DNA of 64,000 bases, from contig QANU01000796.1 in assembly GCA_003254905.1 (NCBI GenBank), forward strand, positions 309,253-373,252. The letters are read 5' to 3'. This stretch comes from Nissolia schottii. Taxonomy: Eukaryota > Streptophyta > Magnoliopsida > Fabales > Fabaceae. The notes under the pieces are model-generated. The model saw nothing but the letters and a program-made list of their open reading frames with translations. It did not search any database and was not told the origin of the DNA. Of the stretch, positions 1 through 12,804 are shown in pieces. Made by a program: the position numbers and the translations under genes. Position 1 is the stretch's first letter, and every line of letters begins with the position of its first letter.

Positions 1-1904
1 CACGGATTAATATTTTTTATATTTATTTAGGTAGATTTTTCTGTATCTTGCGGGCCAAATATTCTTTTTCATTAATTTTTTTTCATTTTTTAACAGATTT
101 TAAACTAAACTGATCCAATTTTGTTATCGTTTTATGATATAATATAGTAATGTATCATATGATTCAATGTAATAAATATTTTTTAATATAATATTTATAG
201 ATAAATGTATCACAAGTTCAAATAACTTTTTAATCTCTAAATCTATTATAAGACTTTTTCAATAATTTAAGTAATAAAAAGTTTGTAAAGAACATATGAA
301 ACATAAAATAAAAATTTTGATGAGTTTTGTTTTAAAATTGTTTTAAAAAAAGATTATTAGGAAAGGGTCCACAAAAAATTACCTTATTTTGAATGTGGCC
401 ATATGAAAGATTTACGCAAACACTCAAATTAGACCTTACAAATTTGGAGAGAATTGTATTTGCAGCAAAGCTTTCCCTTCTAAACTCTAATACAATTACA
501 AACATACATAAAAGTCGAATCCAAAGTCTCTAATTAAACTAAAACAAGATTTTCATTGAAATGAGAATTGTATTTATTTAAAGTATTTGTGTGTGATTCT
601 TACAAAAACTAACAAATAAAACAGTACCACTACTTAACCATTTTGTCGTAATTCGCATAGGAAGCAGAAGAAGCAGAAGCGTAGACGGAAGACATAGGCC
701 AGAGTGAGCAACATGGGGCCTGCCTCCAAGTATTTTTTATTTTTGAAGCTAAGTCGCAGCTGTGGGGCACTCATAGTTAAAAACAAATAAAGAAATTTAA
801 AATGCCTGCTATTCAAAGTTGGCCAAAATTAGAAACCAAGAAATTGAGAAGGGACACGTAGGTAGGAAGATGAATTAAAAGTGAGAGGAGAAGTAAATGA
901 AAGGTAGCACACATAATGAGATATATTTGTGAAGAAGTAGATAAGGGACAAAGATGAAATGAGAAAGGGGAGTCAGCAATTGCCTGACTCTGCCTATGCT
1001 TTTTGAATGATTTGTTTTTTAGGTAAATTTAGGGGGAAAAGATGCTATCTCATTTTAGGGTTGTCACTATCTTTTGTACGTTTATATTATATCTATCTAT
1101 AGGTGGTGGCCTATAAATGAACACTACTAATCAAGAACCGAACTTAAACTTCAAAACATCCTTTATCAGCTTAATCAAATCTGTTCGCTCGAAATGAACA
1201 CTATCTGTTTTGCTTGTGCAGCCAGCAGCAATGAAGGGGCTTCATTGATCATCGTTGCTGGACGACTCAAAAACACGCACTGCCGTCTACTTAACTTCAC
1301 CCCGGTTGCACAAACTATTGGTATTTTGCAATTTTAGTCACTGGTATTTTGATAGAACTACAAATTTTAGACCACTATCAACTTTGAACTTTGTCACAAA
1401 AAAGTATAGAACCTACCATTTTTTTCTCACCTTTTCTCTCTCCATGATAAACCCCATACCTTTTTTTTTTTTAATTGAGAGAGATGTACTACGAAAAGGG
1501 TGAACGAGGATGCAGTGTCGGCTATCACACAGTGAGATATTGTTCTTGGACTCACTTTTTACGATCTCCTCCTGAAGATACGTGCTAAGTTCTAACAGTG
1601 AGTTGGGCCTCAGTTGTTTTTGGGTGCATTGCTAGGCCAGAAGTAATTGGCATGGCCTGCACTCAAGAATACAAGGATGGTTCGACCAAAAATACATGGT
1701 ACATGAATAAGAGATCAAAACTTTATGACCGAAAACTTTACAAATGAAAGAGATCACAACATGACCGTAAATTTTTTTAAAAAATAAATAAATAAAGAAT
1801 CACAAGTTCACAACTTAAGTTGTAAATAAAATAAATATCTATATGGGCCACTTTCTTCAAGATATCTGGCCAAACACCTGAAGTTCCACTCACACCCAAG
1901 CTAC

Positions 1905-2045
1905 TAGAAATGGTCTAATGGTGAGGAGCTTGGATTATTATGCATAAAGTAAGAAAGTTCAAACCTTATTGCCTCTTGTACCCAAAAAAAGAAAAGAAAT
2001 TCCAAGTGCGCACGCAAAAAAAAAAAGAGAGAGAGAGAGAGAATG
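1905..2045 (+). repeat. SINE-like (tRNA-derived) fragment
   Basis: An A-box-like TGGTCTAATGG at about 1912 is followed about 45 bp later by a B-box-like AGTTCAAACC, then an A-rich, GA-rich tail. This is the layout of a tRNA-derived plant SINE head. No target duplication was identified, so the ends are approximate. It could also be a chance pair of degenerate boxes. Confidence 0.35.
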
Positions 2046-2707
2046 CAGTGCATTTTGTCAATACAAATAATCTTCCATTTGCATTTAGAAAAGTTTATGC
2101 ACTGTCGCCGTCTAAAACTTGATTCTGAAACAGGTTCATAATGTGAACAATTCATCTATAGTGGAAAAAAAATTGATTTGGAACTACAAATAGAAGTAAT
2201 CAGCTATATCTATTCAACTAGCTAACAAAAGAGCCTAATACACAAAATTGTAGGCAACAAAAAATTAAATGTATGTTCTTATCAGTAAATGGACCGAATC
2301 TGACAAGGAACTAAGAGGGACCTGTACAGTAAGCAGCTGATTTTGAACCTTCTGAAACAGATTCCTGAGGAACTTGACTCTGATAACGGTATAGCCAACA
2401 AGAAAATTATTTATATGTATTTGACTGAAAACTTCCATCAAGTGCTAATCACTGGGTGTTGCAGTAGGCATTCTCTCTGGAGGGAATCAGTTGAAATTGT
2501 TTGACTGACGTCTTGTAACTTGAGTCTAAAAGGTAAAACAGTAAAAATTAAGTCAGTTCTTATATTTTTCAGGTTCTTACAACTTCCAAACAGGCCTTTA
2601 ACCCCAAGGGTAAAAGAGCCATATTGACAACCAAAAGGTATAAATCACCAAGCATTATGAACATTTTACACACAATACATTCCTAGTTGCTTCAAGTAGT
2701 TATATCT

Positions 2708-2778
2708 ATATATTTCAATGGACTACAAAACTCTACTACAAAAATCAATATATTTCAATGGACTACAAAACTCTACTA
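2708..2778. repeat. Two copies of a 31-bp direct repeat, 40-bp period
   Basis: The block starting ATATATTTCAATGGACTACA at 2708 recurs at 2748, separated by a 9-bp spacer. It lies about 400 bp past the ATS1 stop codon and is probably a small local tandem duplication. Confidence 0.8.
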
Positions 2779-3155
2779 TGTATTTAGGTTATTTATAATA
2801 TCTGTATTAATTTCCACCTTTGAGTAACACTGTAGGATCAAAAATTGTAGACAACTTGACGAGAACATAATTATGTTCACCATATTAAACGTTCCGAGGA
2901 ACTAACCAAATCCAAAGCCAAAAGTGAAGAACAATATCAAAAGCATCGATCAATTGTAGCTCAATGGAAACAAACAGTCCAGCTAATAATCAACAAAATA
3001 GTAGCTTTTAACAGAATATTTGACCCCATCACCCCAACAATGAGAAAGGTTTCCAATTCTAACCTATGAGATGTATAGTAATACAATTGCAGATTTCTAA
3101 ATTATAGTTAGAATTGTACCTTTATCAGAGCAAAGTGAAAATATTCAGATTTGAA

Positions 3156-6100
3156 CTAGTTCCACGGCTGTGACAAAGAAATTTTAGGAGTTGATGCTTG
3201 TAATCCTTTTCGGCCGTGTACGGCAGATTTTAGCACATTATATTGCTCAGTCACAGAATCATACACGGCTTTTGAATATGCCTCCTTAGCCTGCTCCACA
3301 TAAAATCCATATGGCACTAATCAAATTAAAGTAGTAAAAGAACCTTGGAAACTAGATAATGAAAATTGTGTATGCACTGTCTATTTTTAAGTTTAAACTA
3401 TTGCGATTTGCAAGTTATATTCGAGCAGAACTCAAGGATAGGCTTTATAAATAAAGTTTAAACTGTTGCAATTTGAAAGTTAAATATAGGCTTTTTTACA
3501 CAGATAATTTAGTTTCAAAGATCAAACCCGTCATAATCCACATTCAGTTTCTATAACCAGCAAATGCAAGTTGTACATACTGTATGCACCAGCACAAGTG
3601 TTAATTTCACTAAAGGGTAGTTCATACGTCCACATGAAGCACTGTTCTATTTGTGGGCCATAACAGTTTTGACATTCAAAAGGCACACACAAATGGGGGA
3701 GGGACCCCTCTTATAAGCCTAAAGTTTACCTGGAATTTATGTGTGCAGCCTCAACAATCACAAAAGCAAAATCTTGCTTTTTGTACTTAATAGCGACTTA
3801 TAACAAAAAGAATGTGATGACATTCTTGAGTAGTCACAACTCAGTTTGGGCATAACAAAATGACGATAGGTGACTTCTCAGAGGAAAGTGGTGGAATCGA
3901 CGAAAAATAATAAATTTAATAAACTTAGGTATTGGAAGTCCAGGTACTCAAATTTAACTAACCTGTTCAGGGTTTTCACAAGCTGCAGTGGTTTTAGAAA
4001 AGCTTATCGCTGGAGCCACTGATAAGCCAACCCCATGAAAGGATATAACTCTTTTCTCCCCAATCTCTTTTTCAACCTGCAAAAATATATGATCTCAATA
4101 AAACAAAGAACAATATACCAAAGTGGACTTGCCAAGACAAGCACTCCATACCTTTAGTGGAGGGGGCATTATATCATGGCACAATAATGCCAAAGGATAT
4201 ACATGACCTGGTGGACCAGAATGTTCAACAAGCCTTCGCATATTGTCTACTGAAGAAGGATCAAAGGGTGCCTGAATGCCTTATATCAGTATAGAAAGAT
4301 CATAGAATTGGCAATGTAATGCACCAAGGAAGTTATGCACTGAGGTTTGTTCATAACATCTGATAAGCTGATACAAATCCTGATGTTCATCAATTTATTT
4401 TACTAGCAAAACATAAGAAAAGAACTGTTTCAACAAGAGTTTACATTATCCACATGATGGACGGGATTAATAAACAAAACAACGGATTTATATATTAGGC
4501 AGAGAGATCAACTATCATTTTTACCCGTATACATACCACTAATAGCTTCCACCAATGCATACCCTAAGTTAGGGCAACTCACATTTTTTTTTTGAGAGGT
4601 TACACCCATCTTCTCTTTACTAAACGTAGACTATAGGACAGAATGCATGCAACTGAGTACAAGTGTACAATATCAAATTCAGCATGTAAAAGAATAACCA
4701 TAAGGCAACATGAGTTGGAGTACCCTTCTTCCATGAAGCATTTAAGATTCTAGTTCTCGCATTGACAAATAACTTTTTCTTCTACCTAGTCCAAGTTACA
4801 TTCCACGAGTGATAGATCTAAGATATGATAAATTAACTCAAACTATAATGCACTTCCATATTTTACTTTAACAAGAAAGTTAACTTACGGGCACCCATTC
4901 TCCAGTTTGTGGATGGGGTCGGTCCCTGCCACCACTTGGGGCAATCCAGATTATCTGAGATCCACTCCTGTATCAAAAAGCATAACAATAACAGTTGAAC
5001 ACCAAGACAATGGACATTTGACCAATCAATTATTAATACAAGCAAAAGATACTATATGAAGTGATCGTATCCACTGCAATTACTTGTCCTTCCCTATTAA
5101 GATTTAGATTCAAATTTATATGTTTAGAGATTTCTAAAAACCATGGACTAGATCACTGGACTAGATGCATTATGGCTTAAATTGGTATCTGTTGAGAAAA
5201 GCAGATATCTAGCTACAAATTAGTTGATATACCTTAAAAGCATAGCCATTTCCTTCAGACTTCGTGTATTTGCTTTTCTTTTCATATCTATAAGTGCTGG
5301 ATCATCAAGCATGTGCTTTTTGGAGTAAACACAAATGAGATTCCTATAAAAATAAAGATTGTAAGTGAACTTCATTTAACAAAAGTAAATATATCAAATA
5401 ATTTTCAAATTTGATAAGCAGAAGTACAAAATGAACCTGCCAATACTAAAGGGCTTGCACAGAGGATCAGTTATAACTCTATCTCCTGCTACGTAGGTCT
5501 GTATAACAATTGGCAGAATTCAATTACTTCAACATCTATATTCTATAATAGTGCAGTAAAATCTGTTAAAATAGCGAGACCATAAAAATGCAAACTTTAC
5601 CATGTTTTCAGCAATATTTGGGAGTTGTTTTTCAAGCAGCAGTGCAATAATAGCTGGATCAGCTTCAGTTTGGTGATTTGACATCAAGATGATATTGTGT
5701 CCCTGCAATTATGTTTCAGTCTTTCAGAATTTTGTCCCACATCCATGAAAATGTTAACACACGGAAAATAAACAGAAATCAAATAAATAACCCCACAATA
5801 TAAAGTAAGCTGTAAGCATACTAGAAACTGACACCTGCTTAAGTTTCTCTTCCATGTCAATGAAAAGGGGCATATTGCCAACATAAGAATTTCTGCAACA
5901 AAAATATTACATTTAAGAAAAGCTATGAGGTGCAGCAAGATGGAATTTAAGGAGCCCAAAAGATTTGAGAATGAGATATGCAGATTACTACGTTCTATGA
6001 TTGTACATCTGGAAGAGCAACACAGGAGCCTGTCTACTTCCGAAATATTTGGCATGAACAAAATTAACTAAAAATATAAATGCCTATGTCAAGGTGATCA

Positions 6101-9100
6101 ACTATTAAAATCAAATAAGTAAACTAAACTGATTTATGTCAAACAGATAAAGGAGAAATACAACTTGTAAACTCACTTGAAATCAACTAAAGGACGGATA
6201 TAATTTTGACCGAAGGTGTAGTAGTCAAAAGGCTCTCTCTTTGCTTTATGGTTTGGTTCGAACGCAAAAGGGTCCTATTAAAAAATCAATCCAAAGCTTT
6301 GAGCATGACATTCATATAATTTGAAATAAAAGCAAACTAAATGTGCAAAAATGCCAGATGCTATGAAAGATTCTTATAGGCATGGAAACAATTAGCACAG
6401 TTATCCCACAATTAACCTTACCGTCACATCCAAAAATACACGATCTAAAAAAGCAGTCATATTTGACAATACAATCTCGTCTGCCTTGGGATCTCCACTT
6501 TGGGAAACCTGAAATGCGATTGCAAGCAAAAGAAATGTAGCTAAGCTGTTTAAGTCTTTTAGATGCCAGGATCATAAAATGATGAATCATTATATCAAAC
6601 AGCATGACTAGATAACTAAAAACTGCTTTAATTATCAAACAAAAAAGTTTATCAACACTGAGTCAACTGGGGAATGAGTAAGTTCCAGGTAATGAGCCAA
6701 GCATTAAAAACAAAAGGATTTAATCTGAGGAATGAAAATGCAAAAGTGCAAGTGTAATAATTGCAACAGCTGCATCGGTTAATGCATTGCTAAAACGAAG
6801 GTGTTCAACTTTTAAACAACTAGAGAGAGAAAGAGGGCTAGAAGCATGAATTGAAGTTGGAATTGATCTATATCTCTTGCTATCAACAAGTTACAAACAA
6901 CATATTAAAACCATTATCAGCACAGCCATAGAAAGAGTACCAGACATTAATACATAATATATATAATCAATCATACATAAAAGCATGAAGCATATAGACA
7001 AGAATAGATGATAGCAAGGATAGACAAAACTATGTTTTCATACTTAAAGCACATTCTTTTGGGAGTTCAACTCTGCGGTGAATCAAGAGTGAACAAACAT
7101 CAGTTCCCACACATTTTACGAATAATTTAGTCCGGAAGATGCATCTTTTATTGCTTTACATCTTAAATCGTTCTTCAAGAAAAATATACTCCCTCTGTCC
7201 ACTTTTTGTTGTCATTTCTTTGCCAAAATTTTTTCCAACGTTACTTGTCATTTGATTAGATTAACGAAGCATTAAATATCTTTTTTCCAATTATATCCCT
7301 ATTATCTCTCATCCTCCCAATGACATCTAATAACTATAGCACTAATTGCTTAGGGTTAATTTAGTCTATACACTCTATATTCTTTTCTATCTCAAATGCT
7401 CATTAAATGATTTCTTAATATGTGTGATTTGTCAAAAATGATAACAAAAAGTGGACAGAGGGAGTAGTTATTTAAAACATCAAAGCATGCATAAAATTGA
7501 ATGTACATAAACAATGCACGTGGATGATGCACATATGTATATAAACATAAGATATATGAATATAAACTTACTGCACTTTTATAGTAACTGTACACTTCTT
7601 CCATCCCTGCAGCAACATTAGGAGGCAGAGTTCCTGCTTCAACTTCCTTCTTGAGTCCAGAAAGAAGCTCTGCAAATAAACAATTAATGTGATGGGGACA
7701 GATAAATTTTAGGATTAGATACAATGAAAAACGAATTGGAAAAATCATTTCAGTAGGAACCAAAACTTACCTAAAATTATACCACAAAGCACAAAAACAA
7801 TATGACGAGACCACACCTCAGACACAGACCAATTGAATCTCCCCTCATATCATCTATATTAATACACTGCATTGCACTGGCAGGCCCAGATTTTTTGACT
7901 TTCCCACTAGCTCAACAAAACTAAAAGTAGTAAGCCTAAAAAATTTCATTCCTCAATATGTCTAGTCTTATAGTTCTAATGCTCTAGACTAAATAATTGA
8001 CCTTTGACCATCTAAACAGTGCTTACATACACTAGCCATAGTCTAATACATCCCTACATAATTTAATTTATCTTCGCCCTATTTCTCTTCCCACTAGGAA
8101 GTGTATAAGTAAGAAGCGCATCTGGACAAATGAAAGAGAATGATTACAGAAGAAATTGGTTTTGCCAGTCTCTTAATCTATTTTCTCTTCATGAAGTAAT
8201 GAAGAATATGATCATACTGAAAAAAGACATCTTGATAATTTATTATATGTATGGATATAAATTTGGTGCACCGTGTACAAATTTTATGCAAACATCCAAT
8301 CATGCGTTGACACATTAGCAAAAATGTTTTCACTCTCGCTACCTCAAAAATCTCACATATAACATATGATTGGGTGTAAGCCTATCAAAATCAATCTCTC
8401 TTTGTCTCTGTCTCTCTCTCTACATATACATAAAAGACTTTAGCAAACAACAGTTACACTTCTTAAATGGAGCAGAGTGTAAATTTATCATCTGCAAAGC
8501 TAAAAAGAAAAAGGAAAAACAGTTGGCAAACTGATACAGGTGAAATCTATGACTAACTGATCAGAGCATTTTTTTTACCAAAGTCTAACTCCACAAATCA
8601 GAATGTTCCTAGCGCCATAGTTCAGAACCTTCACCCATAACTCCCCGTCCTCCCTCAATCAAATCAAATTTACTCAATACAAAATACTTAATGTTATTAA
8701 CAAGAAGATATGAAATGTTTTACCCTGTCTTTCCTAAAAAATTTTCCAGACGTCAATATAAACAGAACAGAACGCTAAAGAAACTGCATCATTAATCCGT
8801 CACCAAACAGTAGTTAGATTGGATAAAAGAAGCGAGAAGAAAAAACCGTATTAATCCACCTAACGGCATATATTTAAAATTACATTCACCTAACAACCGG
8901 CACCAGGACCAGCACATTTAAATTTAACAACCTCCACCACAAAAATACACACACACAAAAAAAAAAAAAGCAGTAGCTCATAGTCTCATCAAGTAAGAGC
9001 ATCAAAACTTCATAATCATACATTCTTGATTCATTTCAGCTCGACATTAAAAAGAAAAAGATAAGAAAATCGCAACAAATGGAGCCAGAACGGCACATTC

Positions 9101-9489
9101 CAGAAGAAGAGAAAAAAGAACTAAACTAACAACAAAAACTAAAATAGGACGAAAGTGGAACCTTGTTCAGTCTGAGCGTTGAGGAAAGTGCGGGAAGAGA
9201 CGGAGGCCATTTTGGCGGGAGATGCGAGCTTGTCCTGGGCCTTAACCCTGGGCTTGAGGGAGTAGAGGGAGCAAGAGCAAGAGCAAAGGGAAGGAGAAGC
9301 GGATCGCAGAAAAACGGAGTTGGAAGAGGGAGAGGAAGAGGAGAAATGAGGCTTTGAAGAGGGGAAAGAGGGAACCCTAGGATTGGGAACGTAAAAGAAT
9401 GTGGGCGACGGAGAAGGAGGCAGCGTGGAGAAGGAGGTGAACATGCTCCACACGCCTTGTGCCGCCCGCTGTGCGGGAGAACCGGTCAT
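3156..9489 (-). CDS. ATS1: Plastid glycerol-3-phosphate acyltransferase (ATS1/GPAT)
   Basis: This stromal enzyme transfers an acyl group from acyl-ACP to the sn-1 position of glycerol-3-phosphate, the first step of the plastid (prokaryotic) glycerolipid pathway. Twelve coding exons were modelled on the minus strand: 9162-9489, 7572-7669, 6422-6508, 6177-6274, 5835-5892, 5601-5702, 5437-5498, 5233-5343, 4889-4967, 4152-4271, 3963-4076 and 3156-3290. They total 1392 nt (463 aa plus stop), close to the roughly 460 aa usual for the family. The first ~90 residues are Ser/Pro-rich, as in a transit peptide. The acyltransferase NHxxxxD block is NHQTEAD (H233, D238). [13 protein letters not shown] starts near residue 262 and APSGGRDRP near 324, and the end SLSQPWN is the family ending. 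The start at 9489 is the first in-frame Met of the transit-like region; Met at 9444 is an alternative. Intron 2 carries a Stowaway MITE. Confidence 0.95.
7189..7464. mobile_element. Stowaway-type MITE (Tc1/mariner) in ATS1 intron 2
   Basis: A 276-bp element is flanked by TA on both sides (7187-7188 and 7465-7466). The ends are inverted repeats starting CTCCCTCTGTCC, the classic Stowaway terminus. The first 22 bases are identical at both ends and pairing continues with one mismatch to about 28 bp. It contains no reading frame and lies wholly within the intron between exons 2 and 3. The near-perfect ends suggest a fairly recent insertion. Confidence 0.93.
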
Positions 9490-9574
9490 CTCGGCACTAC
9501 CAGCCACACAACACACGCAAAGAATCACAGAGAGAGAGAGAGTGAGAGACTCGGTGTTTGTGCGTGTGATTGGC

Positions 9575-9665
9575 GGGCTCACGTGCATTTCCTCTGGGGG
9601 TGGGACCCGCGTGCCACTGTGGGAGCCAATTGCCCTTGCGCTCAACAGCGGTGGGACACGTGGAG
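9575..9665 (-). promoter_or_regulatory. ATS1 upstream region with two CACGTG G-boxes
   Basis: Two palindromic CACGTG cores occur at 9580-9585 and 9657-9662, about 90 and 170 bp upstream of the ATS1 start codon. The second is in a GACACGTGG context typical of G-box/ABRE sites bound by bZIP and bHLH factors. A CCAAT motif lies near 9626. This fits a light- or ABA-responsive plastid-protein gene, but function is inferred from motif alone. Confidence 0.45.
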
Positions 9666-9753
9666 GCGCTCCAACGGATCGACACCGTGAATGGATAAAA
9701 CCCACCTTCCTCTTTTCAAAAATCCTTATATCTTCAATCAAACGTGCTTCAAA

Positions 9754-9787
<34 letters not shown>
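9754..9787. repeat. (TTA)n microsatellite
   Basis: An uninterrupted run of about eleven ATT/TTA units lies between the ATS1 promoter and the LTR-like block. It is a candidate length polymorphism. Confidence 0.9.
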
Positions 9788-9789
<2 letters not shown>

Positions 9790-9880
9790 TTTTTTTATTT
9801 ATTGTATAGTATTATTTAAATGTTATAAATTAAAATTAATGAATCGTAATATTTATAGAGTTTTTCATCATATTGATTTT

Positions 9881-11908
9881 TGTTGAGTTCGATCATTTTT
9901 TAGCTAAAATTTAAGTTTTAAGACTCATTCATTTAAATGACAACTTGTGTCATTTGAACGAATGTTGAAAAAATTCATATCTGAGATCACAAATGTTGAG
10001 TCATTCGAATGACTCCATAAGTCATTCAAAAATGACTTGATTAATTTCACAATTTTTGGGTTTTAGTGGCAAGTCATTCGAATGACACGCTAAGTCATTC
10101 AAATGACTCGTGTCTAGGGGTGTATTAAGAGTGCGGGATGCTCATTTCTGTCAAACTCTCTTTCTTTTCTTTCGAAAATTCGAAACCCTAACACCAAAAC
10201 TTTCCCAAACCTTCTAAATCACTCAAAATCTCTTCAAATCATTCACTCTATCTTCATTATCATCATCATCATCCTTCTTTGTTCTCTCTCTAGAATCTTC
10301 ATTGGAGGTCTCTTGGAGCTTTTGGTGGTGACCCTAGGGCTCTACCCGAATTGTCCATTCTCTTGGGTCTTCAAGGGTAATTTCTTAACTTAAATCTCTT
10401 GTTAGTGCTGTGATTGAGTTGGTTATTTGATTTTTTCAGTCTGTGATTAGATTTCTTGGAATCATAGGTTGAAATTTTGGGAATATTAGTGATTTTGGTT
10501 AAATTAGTACTAACCCATAACATTGTTGTCTTATTTATAGAGTTGGGAGGCTCCGATGTTTTTTTCCCAAGCTCTAGTCGTTCCGTAGATCTATCTCTTC
10601 GCCTCATTAGGGCTTGTGTTGTGAGTAGTTAGTTGTAATTGTAGTTTATTTTCTTATATATATGTGAATTGAAAATGTGTTTTCGTGTTATGAGAATCAA
10701 ATTATTTATTTTGAGAAATTGAATGAATGGTTTGTTGGGGTCTTTGGGCATTTTGGGAAGAAATGTGAAAAGAGAAATCTTTTATGAACTAACACTTGGG
10801 ACAAGACCTATTAGTAATCATTTCATGAAAATAATTTACTGCATATTGTTTTACATTGATAATGTTCTGTTTGTTTTGGAACCAAATGTTTTGCGATTAA
10901 GAGGTCGAGAAAAGCAAATTTGGATTGGTTTTGGTTTATAAATAGATTCTGTTTGAAATAGTTGACTTGGTTATAGAAAAACATGATGTGAGAAAATGAA
11001 TATTTTTAGTGTTAGATAAATGGTTTAGGGTGAAGTTCTGTCAGGATCTATAGCCAACGACAGTAGGCGTTGGACTTAGTGCACCATGACATATGCCTTC
11101 GCTAGTAAGGGACAAATCATGATGCTAGCCCGGTACGTAGGCCACATTCCGGTTATATGCCCTCATTAGTAAGGGACATATCATACTAGCCCAAAACATT
11201 GAAATCAATATTTCCAGTTTGTTAAGTGTATGTTAGAGTGGCGACTCTAACACATTGTTGATGTTGTGTTATATCTTGGCATGTTGTATTTCGTAAAACG
11301 TGGTTTATGGAAAGCTTTATGTTGAAACAAAAAGGATATTTTTTGTTTAATACATATATTATAAATATTATAATTTTTCTCACTTGTCACTCGTGTCCTA
11401 GAATTACATCTATCTACCTTTGAGTTTCCAAATTCACTCTTTGTTGTTTCCCGTTTGTAGACATAGGTGTTGATCCGAATTCTATTTCTCTTGCCCCTTA
11501 GTTTGGAGGGGAAATCTTTTTTTTTTTGAGTCCAACTTGTTATGGGCCATATTTTGTTAAATCATTGTATTATTCTGTCTATCTTAGAAAGCTCCAATAA
11601 ACCCACAGACAGGATTCGACAAATCTCGCTTCCATAATTATGCATTTGAGTATTCATGAACATATTTAAATATGTAATTTAAGGATTATTTTAAATTGTA
11701 AAACTACTATGTTTTCCCATTGAAATTTTTTTGACTTTCAAATAGATTGTCTGAATTATGAATTGGTTATAGGTATTATTTTTTTTTGTTGGGATAAGCT
11801 TATATGTAAAAGAAACTATGCTTATTTTTATGAAAAATGTGGTATGTGAGACTTGCTAGGGGCCATAGTCCCATATGCGCCAGTTATGGCTCTAGTTGGG
11901 TCTTAACA
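9881..11908 (+). mobile_element. Probable LTR of a Ty3-gypsy-type retrotransposon
   Basis: The right border is well placed: the block ends in CA at 11908 and four bases later comes TGGTATTGGAGCC (11913-11925), a near match to the initiator-tRNA-Met primer-binding site TGGTATCAGAGCC. The left border is only a TG at about 9881, with no confirmed duplication. Inside are repeated gtcattcgaatgac palindromes (9960-10115) and two diverged copies of a ~43-bp unit with 'cgctagtaagggac' (about 11080-11195). Long LTRs with such repeats are seen in Tekay/Del-type chromoviruses, so that class is inferred. No second LTR and no gag or pol in this family were seen. Confidence 0.55.
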
Positions 11909-12800
11909 AAAGTGGTATTGGAGCCTAGGTTTACCCTGTGGATTATTGGAGCAAGTGTTCTTCAATAGGATTACATTTGTGTAAATGGAAGCCGGCCCAT
12001 TTTCGCAGAATGTGATGCTACCAAAGGCCTATAGGAGGTGTGTGGTAATCTTGTTATTGTCAAAATTGATTTTCCATCTCTGTTTAATTTTTTTTCTTGT
12101 GGCAGGTCCAATTCTTTCTTTTTGGCCTCTCTATGAGTAATGCATTTCTTTCTCAATTACACTAATCGTCCGAGCTTGTGCTCATCTCTTGACGGATAAT
12201 TTATGCTTATCGATCAGTGTTAATTATTAGAATGAAAGAATTATCTGGATTAACCTGATTAATTTTGGGTCAGTTCCAACACTCAATGCATACCAATACC
12301 TTTGTAGGGAGCCAACGTAACCGTGAGAATAGTAGTTATTGGCATTTGAACTTTCATGGTGCGATTGCTTAAGTTTCGAATGATTGTACGTTGAACCTTA
12401 GGATAAAGAACTTTTTGTATGATTGCATTACTTGATGTTACAGGCTTGTATTTTATGAATTAGAGTGCCAGGTTGGTCATTGCGTGGCACTATTCATGAA
12501 TATTAAATTGCATGTTGAAAAGAAAAAGGGGGGCATTGTTTTGATGATTGTTGATCATTGGTTGTTATTTTATCCTTGGGAGATTGTGATAATTTAATCA
12601 ATGAATTTGAATGAATGCATGCTACCTGCTTAATGTGAATCCTGGGTAATCGAATGGGTTCTTATCATTTTGCGTTTTACATGTTCTACTGTAAGATTGT
12701 ACTGGAAGTTGAAAATTCATTATAGGTTAGCTTGACTATGTGCTTCTTGGGTTAGTCTACAATGCTTATTTGTGGAGAGAAAATTGGGGCATAAATGCCC
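11909..12800. other. Retrotransposon leader or unidentified DNA between LTR and copia relic
   Basis: After the primer-binding site I see no recognisable gag. The sequence is non-repetitive within the window and has no convincing reading frame. It may be leader sequence of the LTR element or flanking DNA into which a copia element decayed. Confidence 0.4.
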
Positions 12801-12804
12801 ACCT

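Larger units (their letters stand above)
1..3155. other. Intergenic region downstream of ATS1, no gene recognised
   Basis: No reading frame here resembles a known protein; those open for 60-80 codons are low-complexity or lack family features. The last several hundred bases should include the 3' UTR of ATS1, which ends at 3156 on the minus strand. Visible structure is a tRNA-like SINE candidate near 1.9-2.0 kb, a GA run at about 2026-2042, and a 31-bp direct repeat with a 40-bp period at 2708 and 2748. The rest is AT-rich and unremarkable. Confidence 0.6.

Noticed and set aside
634-816. 60-codon minus-strand open frame
   Set aside because: No recognisable domain, no splice support, composition like surrounding DNA.
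9139-9886. Open frames of 60-200 codons on both strands around the ATS1 start
   Set aside because: Plus-strand frames are antisense to ATS1 exon 1. The 200-codon minus frame runs upstream into the promoter; the plausible start is 9489 with the transit peptide.
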